Positions 27,548 through 35,854 of a stretch of DNA of 64,000 bases are shown here, in pieces (the first letter of the stretch is position 1; every line of letters begins with the position of its first letter). Source of the DNA: Cellulosimicrobium cellulans (lineage in GTDB: Bacteria > Actinomycetota > Actinomycetes > Actinomycetales > Cellulomonadaceae). The position numbers and the translations under genes are program-made. The notes beneath the pieces were generated by a model, which did no database searches, was not told the origin of the DNA, and saw only the letters and a list, made by a program, of their open reading frames with translations. The stretch covers positions 3,162,001 through 3,226,000 of the forward strand of contig NZ_JAFBCN010000001.1 of NCBI RefSeq assembly GCF_016907755.1, written 5' to 3'.

Positions 27548-27898
27548 TCAGCTGAAGGAGCCGCCGCAGGCGCAGGCGCTGCCCGCGTTGGGGTTGTCGA
27601 TCGTGAAGCCCTGCTTCTCGATCGTGTCCGCGAAGTCGATCGTCGCGCCCTCGAGGTAGGGGACGCTCATCTTGTCGACCACGACCTCGACGCCGTCGTA
27701 GTCGCGCAGCGCGTCGCCGTCGAGCACGCGCTCGTCGAAGTAGAGCTGGTAGATCAGTCCGGAGCAGCCGCCGGGCTGCACCGCGACGCGCAGGCGCAGG
27801 TCGTCGCGACCCTCCTGCTCGAGGAGGGTGCGGACCTTGTCCGCGGCTCCGTCGGTCAGGTTGACGCCGTGCGTGGCAATGTCGGTGGTCTCGCTCAT
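27548..27898 (-). CDS. erpA: Iron-sulfur cluster insertion protein (A-type carrier)
   Basis: A 116-residue A-type scaffold/carrier with the three conserved cysteines: Cys45 in PGGCSG and Cys109/Cys111 in ACACGG. It delivers Fe-S clusters to target enzymes; NadA, LipA and QcrA encoded in this window all need such clusters. The position matches Rv2204c of mycobacteria. ATG 27898 chosen as the family-length start. Confidence 0.93.
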   Translation of the reverse strand: MSETTDIATHGVNLTDGAADKVRTLLEQEGRDDLRLRVAVQPGGCSGLIYQLYFDERVLDGDALRDYDGVEVVVDKMSVPYLEGATIDFADTIEKQGFTIDNPNAGSACACGGSFS

Positions 27899-28089
27899 CT
27901 CGTCTCCGCGCTGTCGGGGGCAGTGCTGCCCCGGTGGTGGCCGGCTTCTACGGACCTCTCGAGAGAGATCCCGTCAGGTCCTCAACACCACTCGTGCCGG
28001 TCGTGTTCCCGAGTCTACGACCACCCGGCGGCGTACGGTCGAACGGAGCCCGCGCCGCACCGGCGGCGCGGCCCGCCGACGGGAGACGC

Positions 28090-28518
28090 ATGGACCAGGC
28101 GTTGCACTTCGTCACGGTCGCGACGCGCGACCTCGACGCCGCGCGGAGCTTCTACGGCGCGCTCGGCTGGACCGCGCAGCTCGACGTGCCCGGCGAGATC
28201 GTCTTCTACCGCTCGGCGGCGGGCCAGCTCCTCGGCTTCTTCGAGGAGTCGGCCTTCGCGCGCGACGCCGGCACCCCCGACGCGACGCCTGCCACGACGG
28301 GCCTCACGCTGTCGCACAACGTGGGCTCCCGGGCAGCGGTCGTCGAGCTCGCGCAGGCGATGGTCGCCGCGGGCGGGACCGTCCGCAAGGAACCGCAGGA
28401 GGGCGAGTTCGGCGGCGTCTTCCACGCGCACGTCGCCGACCCCAACGGCCTCGTGTGGGAGATCGCCCACAACCCCGCCTGGTCGGTCCGCGCGGACGGG
28501 ACCGTCGACCTCGGCTGA
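28090..28518 (+). CDS. VOC-family (glyoxalase/bleomycin-resistance fold) protein
   Basis: A 142-residue protein of two beta-alpha-beta-beta-beta modules: 'LHFVTVATRDLDAARSFYGA' at the start and 'GVFHAHVADPNGLVWEI' at the end, the latter holding the usual metal-ligand Glu. The substrate cannot be told; VOC proteins include lyases, dioxygenases and binding proteins. ATG 28090 has GGGAG upstream. It is convergent with the glycerate kinase gene, only 14 nt away. Confidence 0.85.
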   Translation: MDQALHFVTVATRDLDAARSFYGALGWTAQLDVPGEIVFYRSAAGQLLGFFEESAFARDAGTPDATPATTGLTLSHNVGSRAAVVELAQAMVAAGGTVRKEPQEGEFGGVFHAHVADPNGLVWEIAHNPAWSVRADGTVDLG

Positions 28519-28532
28519 GGCGACCTGGGGCG

Positions 28533-29750
28533 TCAGCCGCGCGACCACGTCCGCGCGACGCGCTCCACGAGGGCGCGCGGGTCGCCGTCGCCCCACGCGT
28601 AGGTGCCGCTCACACCGGCCGCGGCCTGCTCGCGCCGCCCCGCGACGACCGCGCGCGCCACCACGACCACCGGGAGCGCGTGGTGGGCGGCCCGGGCCGC
28701 GACCTCGCGCACCGTCCCGCCCCCGAGCTCGTGCGCACCGAGCTCGTCCGCGAGCACGACGACGGCGTCCACGCCCGCGAGCCGCGCGTCCAGACCCAGG
28801 TCGTCGGCGACCACGCGCAGCGCGGGCACGAGACGGCCGCCCAGCGCCACCACCGCGTGGGCGAGCCCGCCCCCGCTCCCCGTCCCCGGCAGGCCCGCCA
28901 GGCGACGGCCCGCCGACGACGCGGCGAGGAGGCCCCGGCCCGCGAGCGCGCCTCCGCCCCCCGCTGTCGCTCCGGCGTGCTCGACGGCGGACGCCACGTC
29001 GTGCGCGACCGCGCCGAGCGCGCGCTCGAGGTGCTGCGCCACCGCCGGGTCCACGTGGCGTGCATCGAGCGTGGCGCTCGCCCCGTGCAGCCCGAGCAGC
29101 GGGAGGTCGGACGCGACGGCCGCCACGAGGTCGGTGCCGCCCAGAGCGGCCCGCGCGGCGCGCACGACGTCGTCCGGGACGGTGGTCCCGTGGTCACCGA
29201 CGTGCGTCGGCGACCCCGCGAGCGCCAGGAGCGCGCCGAGCCCGGCGTCGTGGCTCGTGCTCCCGCCGGTGGCGAGGACGACGCGCCCGGGCGCGCCGTC
29301 CGGTCCGCGCGCCGCGTCGGCCGCGAGCGCCAGGAGGTGCCCGGCGGCGGTCGAGGACCGGGCGGGCACGGTCACCGCTCCCGCGTCGCCCTCGAGCACC
29401 TCGCTCGCACCGGTCGCGGGCACCTGCGAGGCGTCGGCGTAGACGGTCCGGCGCGCGCCCGTGCCGTCGCCGGCCGAGGTCCGGCGGCGCACCGCGACCG
29501 GGACGTCGACCCCGTCCGGCCCGGGGACCACACCGGCGAGGACCTCGGGCGCCACGGGCGCGACGGCGTCGAGGAACGCGGGCCCGGCCACGGCGAGCGC
29601 CACGGTCTCGACGTCGGCGTGCGGCGACCACCACCCGGCGACGTCGTCGAGCGTCGGCCCGGCGGGACCGGGTGGCGACGGAGCCTCTGCGGCCGGCCAC
29701 GCGCCGTCGGGCACGGGTGGGACGGCGGACCCGGTGAGCAGCACGCGCAT
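28533..29750 (-). CDS. Glycerate kinase (GlxK family)
   Basis: A 405-residue protein that phosphorylates glycerate. Family features: an N-terminal Rossmann part, ATGGSTSHDAGLGALLAL (the equivalent of the GlxK GGSATxDGG motif), a Gly-rich GGGGALAGRG, and GSGGGLAHAV. The annotation also fits the order relative to erpA (Rv2204c/Rv2205c). Sequence around the GlxK core is more Ala/Val-rich than in E. coli, so substrate preference (glycerate isomer) is open. ATG 29750 is preferred. Confidence 0.8.
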   Translation of the reverse strand: MRVLLTGSAVPPVPDGAWPAAEAPSPPGPAGPTLDDVAGWWSPHADVETVALAVAGPAFLDAVAPVAPEVLAGVVPGPDGVDVPVAVRRRTSAGDGTGARRTVYADASQVPATGASEVLEGDAGAVTVPARSSTAAGHLLALAADAARGPDGAPGRVVLATGGSTSHDAGLGALLALAGSPTHVGDHGTTVPDDVVRAARAALGGTDLVAAVASDLPLLGLHGASATLDARHVDPAVAQHLERALGAVAHDVASAVEHAGATAGGGGALAGRGLLAASSAGRRLAGLPGTGSGGGLAHAVVALGGRLVPALRVVADDLGLDARLAGVDAVVVLADELGAHELGGGTVREVAARAAHHALPVVVVARAVVAGRREQAAAGVSGTYAWGDGDPRALVERVARTWSRG

Positions 29751-29834
29751 GCCCGGATTGTGCCAGGGCCACGGCCCGTCCGGTCCCCGCGGGACGCCCG
29801 CTCGACCGCGGCGGCGCTGTGCGACGATGGTGCC

Positions 29835-31073
29835 GTGAGCACTGGTAGCACCTTGCTGTCGTCCGTGGACGGGCCGAACACCTCGCGCCAGGGCGGGTTC
29901 GCGGAACCCAGTCCTTCCGCCCTGCTCCTGCTGGGACAGGGCCGTGACCTCGCGTCCGAGCGCGGGGTCGAGTGCGTGGGCGACCTGCCCGCGCCGAGCG
30001 ACCCGGACCTCGTGGAGCGCGCCCGGGTGGCGCGCGCCGCGCTGGGCGAGCGGGCGTTCGTGCTCGGTCACCACTACCAGCGCGACGAGGTCATCGACTT
30101 CGCCGACGTGACGGGCGACTCGTTCAAGCTCGCGCGCGAGGCCGCCGCGCGGCCCGAGGCCGAGTTCATCCTCTTCTGCGGCGTGCACTTCATGGCGGAG
30201 AGCGCGGACATCCTCACGTCCGACGCGCAGCAGGTCGTGCTGCCGGACCTCGCGGCCGGCTGCTCGATGGCGGACATGGCGGCGATCGACCAGGTCGAGG
30301 ACGCGTGGGACGTGCTCCAGGAGGTCGGCATCGCCGACGCGACGATCCCCGTGACGTACATGAACTCCTCGGCCGCGATCAAGGCGTTCACGGGCCGCCA
30401 CGGCGGCACGGTCTGCACGTCGTCGAACGCGGAGGTCGCGCTGCGCTGGGCGTTCGACCAGGTGGGCGGCGTGGACGGCACGGGCAAGGTCCTGTTCCTC
30501 CCGGACCAGCACCTGGGCCGCAACACCGCGGTGTTGAAGCTCGCGATGTCGCTCGACGACTGCGTCGTGTTCGACCCGCGCAAGCCGAACGGCGGCCTCA
30601 CGGACGCCGAGCTGCGCGACGCACGCATGATCTTGTGGCGAGGGCACTGCTCGGTGCACGGGCGGTTCTCCGCGAAGAACGTGAGCGACATGCGCGCCGC
30701 GGTGCCGGACGTCAACGTGCTCGTGCACCCGGAGTGCAAGAACGAGGTCGTCACGGCTGCGGACCTCGTCGGGTCGACGGAGTACATCATCAAGATGCTC
30801 GACGCCGCGGAGCCTGGCTCCTCGTGGGCGATCGGGACCGAGCTCAACCTGGTGCGCCGCGTCGCGCGCGCCCACCCGGACAAGCAGGTGCACTACCTCG
30901 ACTCGACGGTGTGCTTCTGCTCGACGATGAACCGGATCGACCTGCCGCACCTCGTGTGGGCGATGGAGTCGCTCGTCGCGGGTCGCGTGGTCAACCGGAT
31001 CGTCGTGGACGCCGACGACGCGCACTGGGCGCGCGTCGCGCTCGACCAGATGCTCGCCCTGCCGGGCATCTAG
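29835..31073 (+). CDS. nadA: Quinolinate synthase
   Basis: Condenses iminoaspartate and dihydroxyacetone phosphate to quinolinate for NAD synthesis, using a [4Fe-4S] cluster. The 412-residue protein has the three symmetric domains and cluster cysteines in CGVHFMAE, HPECKNEV and CFCSTMNRID. The N-terminal ~70 residues extend beyond the shorter NadA forms. GTG 29835 is the first in-frame start after the divergent glycerate kinase gene; a weak GACGAT box 6 nt upstream suggests a leaderless mRNA. nadB and nadC are not adjacent. Confidence 0.93.
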   Translation: MSTGSTLLSSVDGPNTSRQGGFAEPSPSALLLLGQGRDLASERGVECVGDLPAPSDPDLVERARVARAALGERAFVLGHHYQRDEVIDFADVTGDSFKLAREAAARPEAEFILFCGVHFMAESADILTSDAQQVVLPDLAAGCSMADMAAIDQVEDAWDVLQEVGIADATIPVTYMNSSAAIKAFTGRHGGTVCTSSNAEVALRWAFDQVGGVDGTGKVLFLPDQHLGRNTAVLKLAMSLDDCVVFDPRKPNGGLTDAELRDARMILWRGHCSVHGRFSAKNVSDMRAAVPDVNVLVHPECKNEVVTAADLVGSTEYIIKMLDAAEPGSSWAIGTELNLVRRVARAHPDKQVHYLDSTVCFCSTMNRIDLPHLVWAMESLVAGRVVNRIVVDADDAHWARVALDQMLALPGI

Positions 31074-31132
31074 GGCGCTCGGACGCAGGAGCCGACGAGA
31101 GCCTCGAGACGCCGGGGCACGCGGAGGTAGGC

Positions 31133-31732
31133 ATGAGCACCGGGAACGGGATGAACGTCGGGATCTTCGTCTTCGACGAGGCGGAGGAGCTCGACGTCGC
31201 CGGGCCGTTCGAGGTGCTGTCCGCCTGGGCAGAGCACTCCGCGCTCAAGCCGCACGTCTCCACGTTCTCGTGGGACGGCGGCGGCGTGCGCCTCGCGAAG
31301 GGCCTGCGGCTGCTGCCGGACCGCTCGGCGGACGACGTCGGCCCCCTGCACCTGCTGGTCTACCCCGGCGGCTGGGGAACCCGTTCTCTGCTCGCGGACC
31401 GGGTGCACCTCGAGTGGCTGCGCGCGATGCGCGCCCAGACCCCGGTCATCGCGAGCGTGTGCACGGGCTCGCTCGTGCTCGCGGCCGCAGGGCTGCTCTC
31501 GGGTCGGCCTGCCACGACCCACTGGGAGCACTACGACGAGCTCACGGAGATCGACCCGAGCGTCGTGGTCGACACGGAGGCGCGGTTCGTCGACGACGGC
31601 GACGTCGTCACGTCCGCGGGCGTGTCCGCGGGAATCGACATGGCGCTGTACCTCGTCGCGCGCCTGGAGAGCGACGAGGTCGCGCGCGCGGTGCGACGAG
31701 CGATCCAGTACGACCCCGACCCGCCGGTCTGA
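31133..31732 (+). CDS. DJ-1/PfpI-family protein
   Basis: A 199-residue protein of the DJ-1/PfpI superfamily without an AraC DNA-binding tail. Catalytic Cys110 lies in the nucleophile elbow ASVCTGSLVLA, and the N-terminus has FDEAEELDVAGPFEVLS as in isonitrile hydratase and AraC sensor domains. It could be a hydratase, a glyoxalase or a stress chaperone. ATG 31133 has GGAGG six bases upstream. It follows nadA by 59 nt and may share its transcript. Confidence 0.85.
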   Translation: MSTGNGMNVGIFVFDEAEELDVAGPFEVLSAWAEHSALKPHVSTFSWDGGGVRLAKGLRLLPDRSADDVGPLHLLVYPGGWGTRSLLADRVHLEWLRAMRAQTPVIASVCTGSLVLAAAGLLSGRPATTHWEHYDELTEIDPSVVVDTEARFVDDGDVVTSAGVSAGIDMALYLVARLESDEVARAVRRAIQYDPDPPV

Positions 31733-31759
31733 GGCGCCGTCGTCGCGACGCCCGCGGGA

Positions 31760-32164
31760 TCAGGCTCCGGCGACCTCGGTCCGGCTCGCCGGGCGCGTGT
31801 AGCGGCCCGAGCGGTGCGCCCAGACGTCGAAGACGACGGTGCAGAAGGGCGGGACCGTCGCGGCCAGCGCGAGGAAGGTCGTCCAGAGCGACCAGCGGAC
31901 GCGCACGGCGACGAGCACGGCGAGGGCGACGTACACGAGCACGAGGGCGCCGTGGATCGGTCCGAAGATCTCCACCCCGCGCTCGGTCGTGCCGGCGACC
32001 CACTTGAGGTACATGCCGACGAGCAGCCCGGCCCAGGAGAACGCCTCGGCGATCGCGACCGCGCGGAAGGCACGGACCTGCCACGGGTGCGCCGGCGTGG
32101 GCGACCCGGTGTCGGCGGTGGCGGTGGGGCGAGGGGCGGGGCTCGTCGTCGTCACGGCGCGCAT
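31760..32164 (-). CDS. DUF3817-type integral membrane protein
   Basis: A 134-residue protein with three hydrophobic helices: AVAIAEAFSWAGLLVGMYLK, an HGALVLVYVALAVLVAV helix, and a third through TFLALAATVPPF. The His after the first loop (IFGPIHGALVL) is characteristic of the DUF3817 family. It has a disordered Thr/Pro-rich N-terminus and a short basic C-terminus. Function unknown. ATG 32164 follows GAGG; a GTG three codons later is an alternative. Confidence 0.8.
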   Translation of the reverse strand: MRAVTTTSPAPRPTATADTGSPTPAHPWQVRAFRAVAIAEAFSWAGLLVGMYLKWVAGTTERGVEIFGPIHGALVLVYVALAVLVAVRVRWSLWTTFLALAATVPPFCTVVFDVWAHRSGRYTRPASRTEVAGA

Positions 32165-32238
32165 CCTCGCACACGCAGATGACAGGGCCGCCCGGGACTC
32201 CTGCGGCGGAGGTACCTGATACCGCTGGTGCGAGGTAG

Positions 32239-32244
32239 TAGCCT
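32239..32244 (+). promoter_or_regulatory. Predicted -10 box of the thioesterase gene (leaderless)
   Basis: TAGCCT with 6 nt to GTG 32251. Confidence 0.55.
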
Positions 32245-32250
32245 GCCCGG

Positions 32251-32781
32251 GTGACCCGCCAGATCCAGCTCCTCGTCGCCAGCACGCTGCCGCGCAAGGC
32301 CGTGCCGGGCCGCGGCGTCCTCGAGCCGTCCGTCACCCGCATGCGCGTGCACCCGGGCGACCTCGACTTCTACCTGCACGTCAACAACGGGACGTACCTC
32401 CAGATGATGGACGTCGCGCGCAGCAACTTCATCGCCGACCTCGGCGGGTTCCCCCTGCTCAGGGACAAGGGCTGGTACCCCGTCGTCGCGGCGTCGACCA
32501 TGAAGTACCGCCGCTCCCTCCAGCTGTGGGACCGCTTCGAGATCGCCACGCGCGTCCTCGGGTGGGACGAGCGCGTCGTCTACCTCGAGCAGGTGTTCTC
32601 GCGCGGCGGCGACCTGTGCGCGCGCGGCCTCGTCGCGGGGCGGTTCCTCGCGCGCGGGTCCGGCGACCGGATCGCCGCGCCCGCCGTCGTCGGGCTCCTC
32701 GGGGGCGACGTCGCCTCGCCTGAGCTCCCCGACGACGTCGCCCGGTGGTCACGGGCGGTCGACGTCGCGCACCGCGGCTGA
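32251..32781 (+). CDS. Hot-dog-fold acyl-CoA thioesterase-like protein
   Basis: A 176-residue protein of the 4HBT superfamily. The signature 'VHPGDLDFYLHVNNGTYLQM' (about residues 31-50) resembles the active-site segment of 4-hydroxybenzoyl-CoA thioesterases, with LDFYLHVNN as in the THEM6-like branch. It probably hydrolyses an acyl-CoA. Start GTG 32251 is fixed by the -10 box. Confidence 0.82.
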   Translation: MTRQIQLLVASTLPRKAVPGRGVLEPSVTRMRVHPGDLDFYLHVNNGTYLQMMDVARSNFIADLGGFPLLRDKGWYPVVAASTMKYRRSLQLWDRFEIATRVLGWDERVVYLEQVFSRGGDLCARGLVAGRFLARGSGDRIAAPAVVGLLGGDVASPELPDDVARWSRAVDVAHRG

Positions 32782-32828
32782 CGACCGGCACCCTGGTCCC
32801 GCGCGCAGTCGGGTGCTTCGATGGCTCG

Positions 32829-33653
32829 GTGACCGCCGACCGAGCACCTGACCCCGACCCGAACCCGGACCGCCCCGCCACCGACCCGTTCGACGCGACC
32901 ATGGTCCCGGCCCTGCCCTGCCGGGACATCGACGAGCTGCGCGACTTCTGGACCGCGCTCGGCTTCGACGTGACCTACCGCCAGCTCCGGCCCAACCCGT
33001 ACCTCGCGGTGCGCCGCGGCGGCGTGGACATCCACTACTTCGGGCTCGCCGGGATCGAGCCGCAGGACAGCTACAGCACGTGCATCGTCGTCGTGGAGGA
33101 CACGGCGCCGGTCTTCGAGGCCTTCGCCGCGGGGCTGCGCGCCCGCTACGGGCGCCTGCCGCTCACGGGCTTCCCCCGGATCACCCGACCCCGGCGGCGC
33201 GCGAACGCGGGCGGCACGACGGGCTTCAGCCTCGTGGACCCCGCCGGCAACTGGGTCCGCGTGATGCGCCGCTCCCCCGCCGCGGCGGCGCCGACCACGG
33301 ACGCGGCCGGGGCGTCCGCCGTCGACGCGTACGCCGCCCGCCCCGAGGGGCGGCTCGCGCGGGCGCTGGACGACGCCGTCGTGCAGGCGGACTCGCACGG
33401 CGACCCCGTCCAGGCGCGCAAGATCCTCGCGGGCGCGCTCCGGCGCTCCGGGGACGACGCCGACCCCGCAGACCGTGTGCGCGCCCTCGCCTACCTCGCC
33501 GAGCTGACCGTCCGTGCGGGCGACCCCGACGCGGCCCGCACGCACCTCGACGACCTCGAGGCGCTGGCGGGCGCCCTCGCCTCCGAGGTGCGCGCCGCCG
33601 TCGGGCCGACCCTCGCCGAGGCGGCGGACCTGCGGGCGGCGCTCCCCCGCTGA
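32829..33653 (+). CDS. VOC-domain protein with a C-terminal TPR-like helical region
   Basis: A 274-residue protein. Residues ~25-150 form a bleomycin-resistance-type VOC domain (ALPCRDIDELRDFWTALGF, then DPAGNWVRVM). Residues ~175-265 are paired helices ('LAYLAELTVRAGDPDAARTH') resembling tetratricopeptide repeats. The VOC part may bind a small ligand; the helical tail may bind a protein. GTG 32829 is chosen; an upstream frame to 32745 overlaps the thioesterase gene. Substrate unknown. Confidence 0.8.
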   Translation: MTADRAPDPDPNPDRPATDPFDATMVPALPCRDIDELRDFWTALGFDVTYRQLRPNPYLAVRRGGVDIHYFGLAGIEPQDSYSTCIVVVEDTAPVFEAFAAGLRARYGRLPLTGFPRITRPRRRANAGGTTGFSLVDPAGNWVRVMRRSPAAAAPTTDAAGASAVDAYAARPEGRLARALDDAVVQADSHGDPVQARKILAGALRRSGDDADPADRVRALAYLAELTVRAGDPDAARTHLDDLEALAGALASEVRAAVGPTLAEAADLRAALPR

Positions 33654-33690
33654 CCGGGCGAGCGCCGTCGCGTGGGAACGCGGGCGCAGG

Positions 33691-35133
33691 TCAGGCGATC
33701 GCGCCGCCGAGCCAGGCGAGCAGGAGCGCCTCGGCGAGCACGACCTTCTCGAGCTCGCCGAGGTGCACCGACTCGTTCGCGCCGTGCGCGCGCGAGTCCG
33801 GGTCCTCGACGCCCGTCACGAGGATCGCCGCGTCGGGGAACACCTCGAGCAGGTCGGCGATGAACGGGATCGAGCCGCCCACGCCGATGTCGACCGGGTC
33901 GGTGCCCCACGACGTCGCGAACGCCCACCGCGCCGCCCGCATGGCCTCGGAGTCGCCGGGGGCGAGGAACGGCTTGCCCTGCTCGCCGTCGCGCACGGTG
34001 ACCCGGGCGCCGAGGGGCGCGTTCGTCTCCAGGTACGTGCGGAGCGCGGCCATCGCGGCAGCCGGGTCCTGCCCCGGCGCGAGCCGCACCGAGAGCTTCG
34101 CGGTCGCGCGGGGGGTGAGCGTGTTGGACGCGTGCGCGACGCTCGGCGCGTCGAGGCCGATGACGGCGATCGTCGGCTTGGTCCACAGCCGCCCGGCGAT
34201 GCTGCCCTCCCCCGCGAGGATCGTGCCGTCGAGGAGCGACGAGTCGGCCCGGAAGTCGGCCTCGGCGTAGTCGACGGTCGGCTCGGCCGCCGTGACCAGC
34301 CCGGGCACCGCGACGTTGCCCGCGTCGTCGTGCAGGGTCGCGATCAGTCGCGCGAGCAGCGTCACGGCGTCGAGCACGGGGCCGCCGAACATGCCCGAGT
34401 GCACCGCGTGGTCGAGCGCCGCGACCTCGACCTCGCAGTCGACGAGGCCGCGCAGCGACGTCGTGAGGGCCGGGACGCCGATCTTCCAGTTCGAGGAGTC
34501 CGCGACGACGATGACGTCGGCCGCGAGCAGGTCGCGGTACTGCGTGAGGAACGGCAGGAACGTCGGCGAGCCGATCTCCTCCTCGCCCTCGACGAAGACC
34601 GTCACCCCGACCGGGAGGTCGCCGAGCGCTGTGCTCGCAGCCAGAGCACGCAGCGCGCCCAGGTGCGCCACGACGCCCGCCTTGTCGTCGGCCGCGCCGC
34701 GGCCGTACAGGCGCCCGTCGCGCTCGGTCGGCTCGAACGGGTCGGTCTCCCACGTGGCGGCGTCGCCCGGTGGCTGCACGTCGTGGTGCGCGTACAGCAG
34801 GACGGTCGGCGCGCCGTCGGGAGCCGGACGGCGCGCGACGACGGCGGGCGCGCCCTCGGTGCCGTCGGCGGTCCGGGCGCGCAGCACCTGCACCTCGGGC
34901 AGACCGGCGTCACGCAGGAGCGCGGCGACGGCGTCGGCGCTCGCCGCGACGTGCGCCTGGTCGAACGCGGCGTTCGAGACGCTGGGCACGCGCACGAGGG
35001 ACTCGAGGTCCGCGCGCAGCGCGGGGAACAGGCGGGCCACGGTCTCGCGGAGCGTGGTCGCGAGCTCGTGACCGGGCGCGGCGTCGGGCGCGGTGCCGGG
35101 CACAGGGACGGTGGGGTCGGGTGAGTTCGTCAC
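33691..35133 (-). CDS. M20-family dipeptidase/metallopeptidase
   Basis: A 480-residue cytoplasmic zinc peptidase of the carnosinase/PepV-like M20 clan. The metal site is visible: His in LLYAHHDVQ, Asp in GRGAADDK, the catalytic Glu pair in VEGEEEIGSP, and the dimerisation-domain motif HSGMFGGP. GTG 35133 is set by TACGGT 7 nt upstream; longer upstream frames run into the divergent DUF3043 gene. It probably cleaves dipeptides or N-acyl amino acids. Confidence 0.9.
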   Translation of the reverse strand: MTNSPDPTVPVPGTAPDAAPGHELATTLRETVARLFPALRADLESLVRVPSVSNAAFDQAHVAASADAVAALLRDAGLPEVQVLRARTADGTEGAPAVVARRPAPDGAPTVLLYAHHDVQPPGDAATWETDPFEPTERDGRLYGRGAADDKAGVVAHLGALRALAASTALGDLPVGVTVFVEGEEEIGSPTFLPFLTQYRDLLAADVIVVADSSNWKIGVPALTTSLRGLVDCEVEVAALDHAVHSGMFGGPVLDAVTLLARLIATLHDDAGNVAVPGLVTAAEPTVDYAEADFRADSSLLDGTILAGEGSIAGRLWTKPTIAVIGLDAPSVAHASNTLTPRATAKLSVRLAPGQDPAAAMAALRTYLETNAPLGARVTVRDGEQGKPFLAPGDSEAMRAARWAFATSWGTDPVDIGVGGSIPFIADLLEVFPDAAILVTGVEDPDSRAHGANESVHLGELEKVVLAEALLLAWLGGAIA

Positions 35134-35140
35134 GACGAGC

Positions 35141-35146
35141 ACCGTA
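35141..35146 (-). promoter_or_regulatory. Predicted -10 box of the M20 peptidase gene (leaderless)
   Basis: TACGGT on the minus strand, 7 nt before GTG 35133. Confidence 0.5.
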
Positions 35147-35202
35147 CGACACCACGTGCCGGCCGGTCCTGGGACCGGCGTCCGGCACTGCCCCGGCTCG
35201 AC

Positions 35203-35208
35203 TACCCT
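35203..35208 (+). promoter_or_regulatory. Predicted -10 box of the DUF3043 gene (leaderless)
   Basis: TACCCT with 6 nt to GTG 35215; it faces the M20 promoter about 60 bp away. Confidence 0.55.
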
Positions 35209-35214
35209 GGAGGG

Positions 35215-35808
35215 GTGTTCTCCCGCAACAAGCCCGCCGCGACGTCCGCCGCCCCCGACCCCGTCGAGCAGGCGGCCGAGATCGAGGCCGCCGGCAAGGG
35301 CCGACCGACGCCCAAGCGCAAGGTCTCCGAGGCCGCGAACAAGCGACCCCTCGTGCCGAACGACCGCCGCGCCGCCGCGAAGTCCGCGCGGGAGAAGCAG
35401 CGCGAGATGCGCGACCGTCAGTACCAGGCGATGCAGACGGGCGACGAGCGCTACCTGCCGCCCCGCGACAAGGGTCCGGTCAAGCGCTACGTCCGCGAGT
35501 ACGTCGACGCGCGCTGGAACCTCGGCGAGTTCTTCCTCCCCGTCGCGCTGGTGTTCATCGTCTTCTCGTTCCTCACCGCGCAGAACCAGGACCTCGCGTT
35601 CCTCACCGTGATGACGCTCTACGTCATCGTGCTGCTGACCGTCGTGGACGGCTTCATCATGTGGCGCCGCCTGCGCAAGCGCCTGCTCGCGAAGTTCGGC
35701 GAGGTCCCCAAGGGCACCGTCATGTACGCGGTCATGCGCGCTTTCCAGCTCCGCCGCGCGCGCCTGCCCAAGCCGACGCACAAGAAGCACGGCGTCTACC
35801 CGGAGTGA
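35215..35808 (+). CDS. DUF3043-type membrane protein
   Basis: A 197-residue protein with a highly basic cytoplasmic N-terminus (~100 residues, including KRKVSEAANKRPLVPNDRRA), two adjacent membrane helices (FFLPVALVFIVFSFL and VMTLYVIVLLTVVDGF), and a basic C-terminus. The motif PPRDKGPVKRYVREYVDAR just before the first helix is characteristic of the actinobacterial DUF3043 family. Function unknown. Confidence 0.87.
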   Translation: MFSRNKPAATSAAPDPVEQAAEIEAAGKGRPTPKRKVSEAANKRPLVPNDRRAAAKSAREKQREMRDRQYQAMQTGDERYLPPRDKGPVKRYVREYVDARWNLGEFFLPVALVFIVFSFLTAQNQDLAFLTVMTLYVIVLLTVVDGFIMWRRLRKRLLAKFGEVPKGTVMYAVMRAFQLRRARLPKPTHKKHGVYPE

Positions 35809-35842
35809 CCCGGAGCGGTTCCTGAGGCAACCGTCCGGCGGT

Positions 35843-35848
35843 TAGGTT
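35843..35848 (+). promoter_or_regulatory. Predicted -10 box of the aldo-keto reductase gene (leaderless)
   Basis: TAGGTT with 6 nt to ATG 35855. Confidence 0.55.
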
Positions 35849-35854
35849 GAGCCC

